Source: Granulicella sp. S156
GTDB taxonomy: Bacteria > Acidobacteriota > Terriglobia > Terriglobales > Acidobacteriaceae
DNA: 64,000 bases
Assembly: GCF_009766105.1 (NCBI RefSeq)
Contig: NZ_LMUH01000026.1
Location: 609,851-673,850, forward strand
Direction: 5' to 3'
The notes under the pieces were generated by a model that was given only the letters and a program-made list of their open reading frames with translations, was not told the DNA's origin and did not search any database. Shown here in pieces: positions 62,577 through 64,000 of this stretch; the stretch's first letter is position 1; each line of letters starts with the position of its first letter. Made by a program: the position numbers and the translations under genes.

Positions 62577-63587
62577 TTACTGGGCAAGTCGTTGCACAGA
62601 CCGCACACGGTCCGGTTGAAGTTCCGCGACGATACGGGTGACAGCCTCGTCCAAAGAGCCATCAAGCGTACATCCACTGGCACTGCGATGCCCACCACCA
62701 CCAAACCGCTCAGCCACCTTCGCAACATCGACTTCGCCCTTGCTCCGCAGACTTAAACGGAACTCCGTTCGCGATGGAAGCTCGCGCAAAAATACAGCCG
62801 CCTCCACGCCTGCCATACCGATCAGATAGTTCACGATGCCCTCGCAGTCCTCGACCGCGGCATCGGCGCGGCTCATCTCCTCCTGCGTAATCCAGCTCCA
62901 GGCGACAGTACCCTGTATCTCCATATTGCCGAGAGCCGCCCCCAGCAGCCGTATCTTACTGGGAGGATTGGAGAAATACACCGCTTGCGCAATTTTGTTG
63001 GCATCCGCGCCACTCTCTACCAGGTGCTCGGCTAGAGCAAATGTGGCGGCGACGGTGCTGGGATAGGTAAACGATCCCGTGTCGGTCAGTACCGCCGTAT
63101 AGAGACACGTTGCCATGTCCGCCGTGATCTTGGCACCGGAGGCGACGGCGAGGTCATAGATCATCGCGCCTACGGCACACGCCTCAGGGTCGATCCAGTT
63201 GAAGCTGGCGAACGTCTTCCCGCTGAGGTGGTGGTCGATATTGATCGTCAGCCCGGCACCCATATGATCGAACGCAATGCGCCCAAAGCCGGTTCGCTCG
63301 AAACCGTCGCACTCGAGCAGAACTGCGACATCCGGCGCGAGCATGGACGACGCCGCTGTGGGCAGGGCGGCCTGAATGCGTTCAACGCCTGGCAGACTGC
63401 GGTAGATGACCGGAATAGGGTCGGCGAAGGCGACAGTGACGCGTTTGCCCATGCCGTCCAGCAGGTGCATTAGCCCCAACGCCGACCCGATAGCGTCACC
63501 GTCAGGCCGTGCGTGCGAGGTCACGACAAAGCTCTCCTGTTCGCGAAGCAGGGACAGAAGATCGTCGATGTAGGTTGCGTTCTGCAT
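62577..63587 (-). CDS. nrnA: DHH-family phosphoesterase, NrnA type
   Basis: A 336-residue bifunctional nanoRNase/pAp phosphatase type protein. The DHH domain has HARPDGDAIGSALGL and NIDHHLSGK; the DHHA1 domain ends with GGGGHRSASGCTL. It degrades short RNA and probably 3'-phosphoadenosine 5'-phosphate. It is downstream of rbfA, as in many genomes, with 72 bases between. Confidence 0.93.
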   Translation of the reverse strand: MQNATYIDDLLSLLREQESFVVTSHARPDGDAIGSALGLMHLLDGMGKRVTVAFADPIPVIYRSLPGVERIQAALPTAASSMLAPDVAVLLECDGFERTGFGRIAFDHMGAGLTINIDHHLSGKTFASFNWIDPEACAVGAMIYDLAVASGAKITADMATCLYTAVLTDTGSFTYPSTVAATFALAEHLVESGADANKIAQAVYFSNPPSKIRLLGAALGNMEIQGTVAWSWITQEEMSRADAAVEDCEGIVNYLIGMAGVEAAVFLRELPSRTEFRLSLRSKGEVDVAKVAERFGGGGHRSASGCTLDGSLDEAVTRIVAELQPDRVRSVQRLAQ

Positions 63588-63659
63588 GATGGCGGTTGTC
63601 AGCTGCCCAGTATCCCTCTCCCAGTGTTTTCGCTGAAATGGAGAACGGACAACAGAGAA

Positions 63660-64000
63660 CTATTTTTGCTTGGTCTCCGCGAGAGTAGTCTTTTTAGCCT
63701 GTTTGGCCCGGCGTTTCTCCATGCGTCCCAGCAGTTCATCCATACGGGCGTTGATCTTTTCGGAGCGGTCGATAGCAAACGTTATCTCCGGAACGTGGCG
63801 TACTCCCATGCGGTCGCGAATCTCGGTACGAATGAAGCCTCGCGCGGTCATAAGACCGGCAAGGGTGTCGGCCTCTTCTTTCTCATTGCCTGTAACGGCG
63901 ATGAAGACCCGGCAGCTTTTGCCGCCCGGCGCGAGGACAACCTCCGTGACGTGACAGGGGGCGATTCGCGGATCGCTCAACTCGCCTTCCAGCATGGCCG
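63660..64000 (-). CDS. rbfA: Ribosome-binding factor A, 5' end outside window
   Basis: The visible 113 codons encode the RbfA KH-like domain, which helps maturation of the 16S rRNA 5' end. Segments are LEGELSDPRIAPCHVTEVVL, and MGVRHVPEITFAIDRSEK near the end. The frame stays open to the edge, and RbfA proteins have about 20 residues before this point. The ATG at 63995 is thus internal, and the gene continues beyond base 64000. A Lys/Ala-rich tail closes the protein. Confidence 0.93.
   Translation of the reverse strand, partial: AMLEGELSDPRIAPCHVTEVVLAPGGKSCRVFIAVTGNEKEEADTLAGLMTARGFIRTEIRDRMGVRHVPEITFAIDRSEKINARMDELLGRMEKRRAKQAKKTTLAETKQK

Overview
The window is about 64 kb of GC-rich chromosomal DNA that looks like an acidobacterium of the Terriglobales group (Acidobacteriaceae, the Granulicella/Terriglobus/Edaphobacter type). 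Reasons: a TIGR03435-family soil protein, an Oar-type TonB-dependent receptor with a carboxypeptidase-like N-terminal domain, a secreted PNGase A, a GH79 glycosidase and the HipA-like/DUF3037 pair. There are also many long palindromic intergenic repeats with arms such as GTGCCCCATCTT and GTCATCTCGACC. I see no phage, insertion sequence, CRISPR array, rRNA or tRNA. The assignment to a group is inferred from content, not from a marker gene.

Layout. 0-4 kb: a secreted PQQ-type sugar dehydrogenase-like protein (5' end outside the window), a HipA-like kinase with a DUF3037 partner, and an anchored alpha/beta hydrolase. 4-7.8 kb: a minus-strand operon of XRE regulator, NfeD-like membrane protein with a histidine-rich segment, flotillin and PspA, with a paired ATTGCAAT operator candidate in front. 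8-11 kb: larA-larE-larB for a nickel-pincer 2-hydroxyacid racemase. 11-20 kb: envelope and housekeeping genes (M23 peptidase, amidohydrolase, thiL, rsmD, rsmI) and a site-2-protease-like CBS protein whose catalytic residues are all replaced. 20-23.6 kb: a DinB protein followed by a cysM-mec-cysO-moeZ set for thiocarboxylate-dependent cysteine synthesis. 23.7-25.6 kb: a secreted PNGase A behind a 35-bp palindrome. 25.7-38 kb: homoserine dehydrogenase and guanine deaminase, then a set of ureide genes (allB, uraD, uraH, pucL, allC, allE and a plant-type ureidoglycolate amidohydrolase) that should take urate to glyoxylate, CO2 and ammonia without making urea. 38-48 kb: M1 peptidase, MscS-type channel, hmgA, and a TonB-dependent receptor with an OB-repeat secreted partner. 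48-64 kb: CDGSH protein, UBP zinc finger, rph, lacD, GH79, a POTRA-only secreted protein, VOC protein, Tat-exported amidase, guaB, GNAT enzyme, GT39 glycosyltransferase, nrnA, and the 3' part of rbfA.

How the genes work together. The ureide genes form a nitrogen-salvage route that probably starts from guanine (guaD). Xanthine dehydrogenase, a urate or allantoin transporter and a dedicated regulator are not in the window. The cysteine module needs its JAMM peptidase because the sulfur-carrier protein has nine residues beyond its Gly-Gly. The PspA/flotillin/NfeD group is a membrane-stress module. Several secreted enzymes (PNGase A, GH79, amidase, M1 and M23 peptidases, TonB receptor) fit a soil saprotroph that feeds on glycoproteins and plant polymers.
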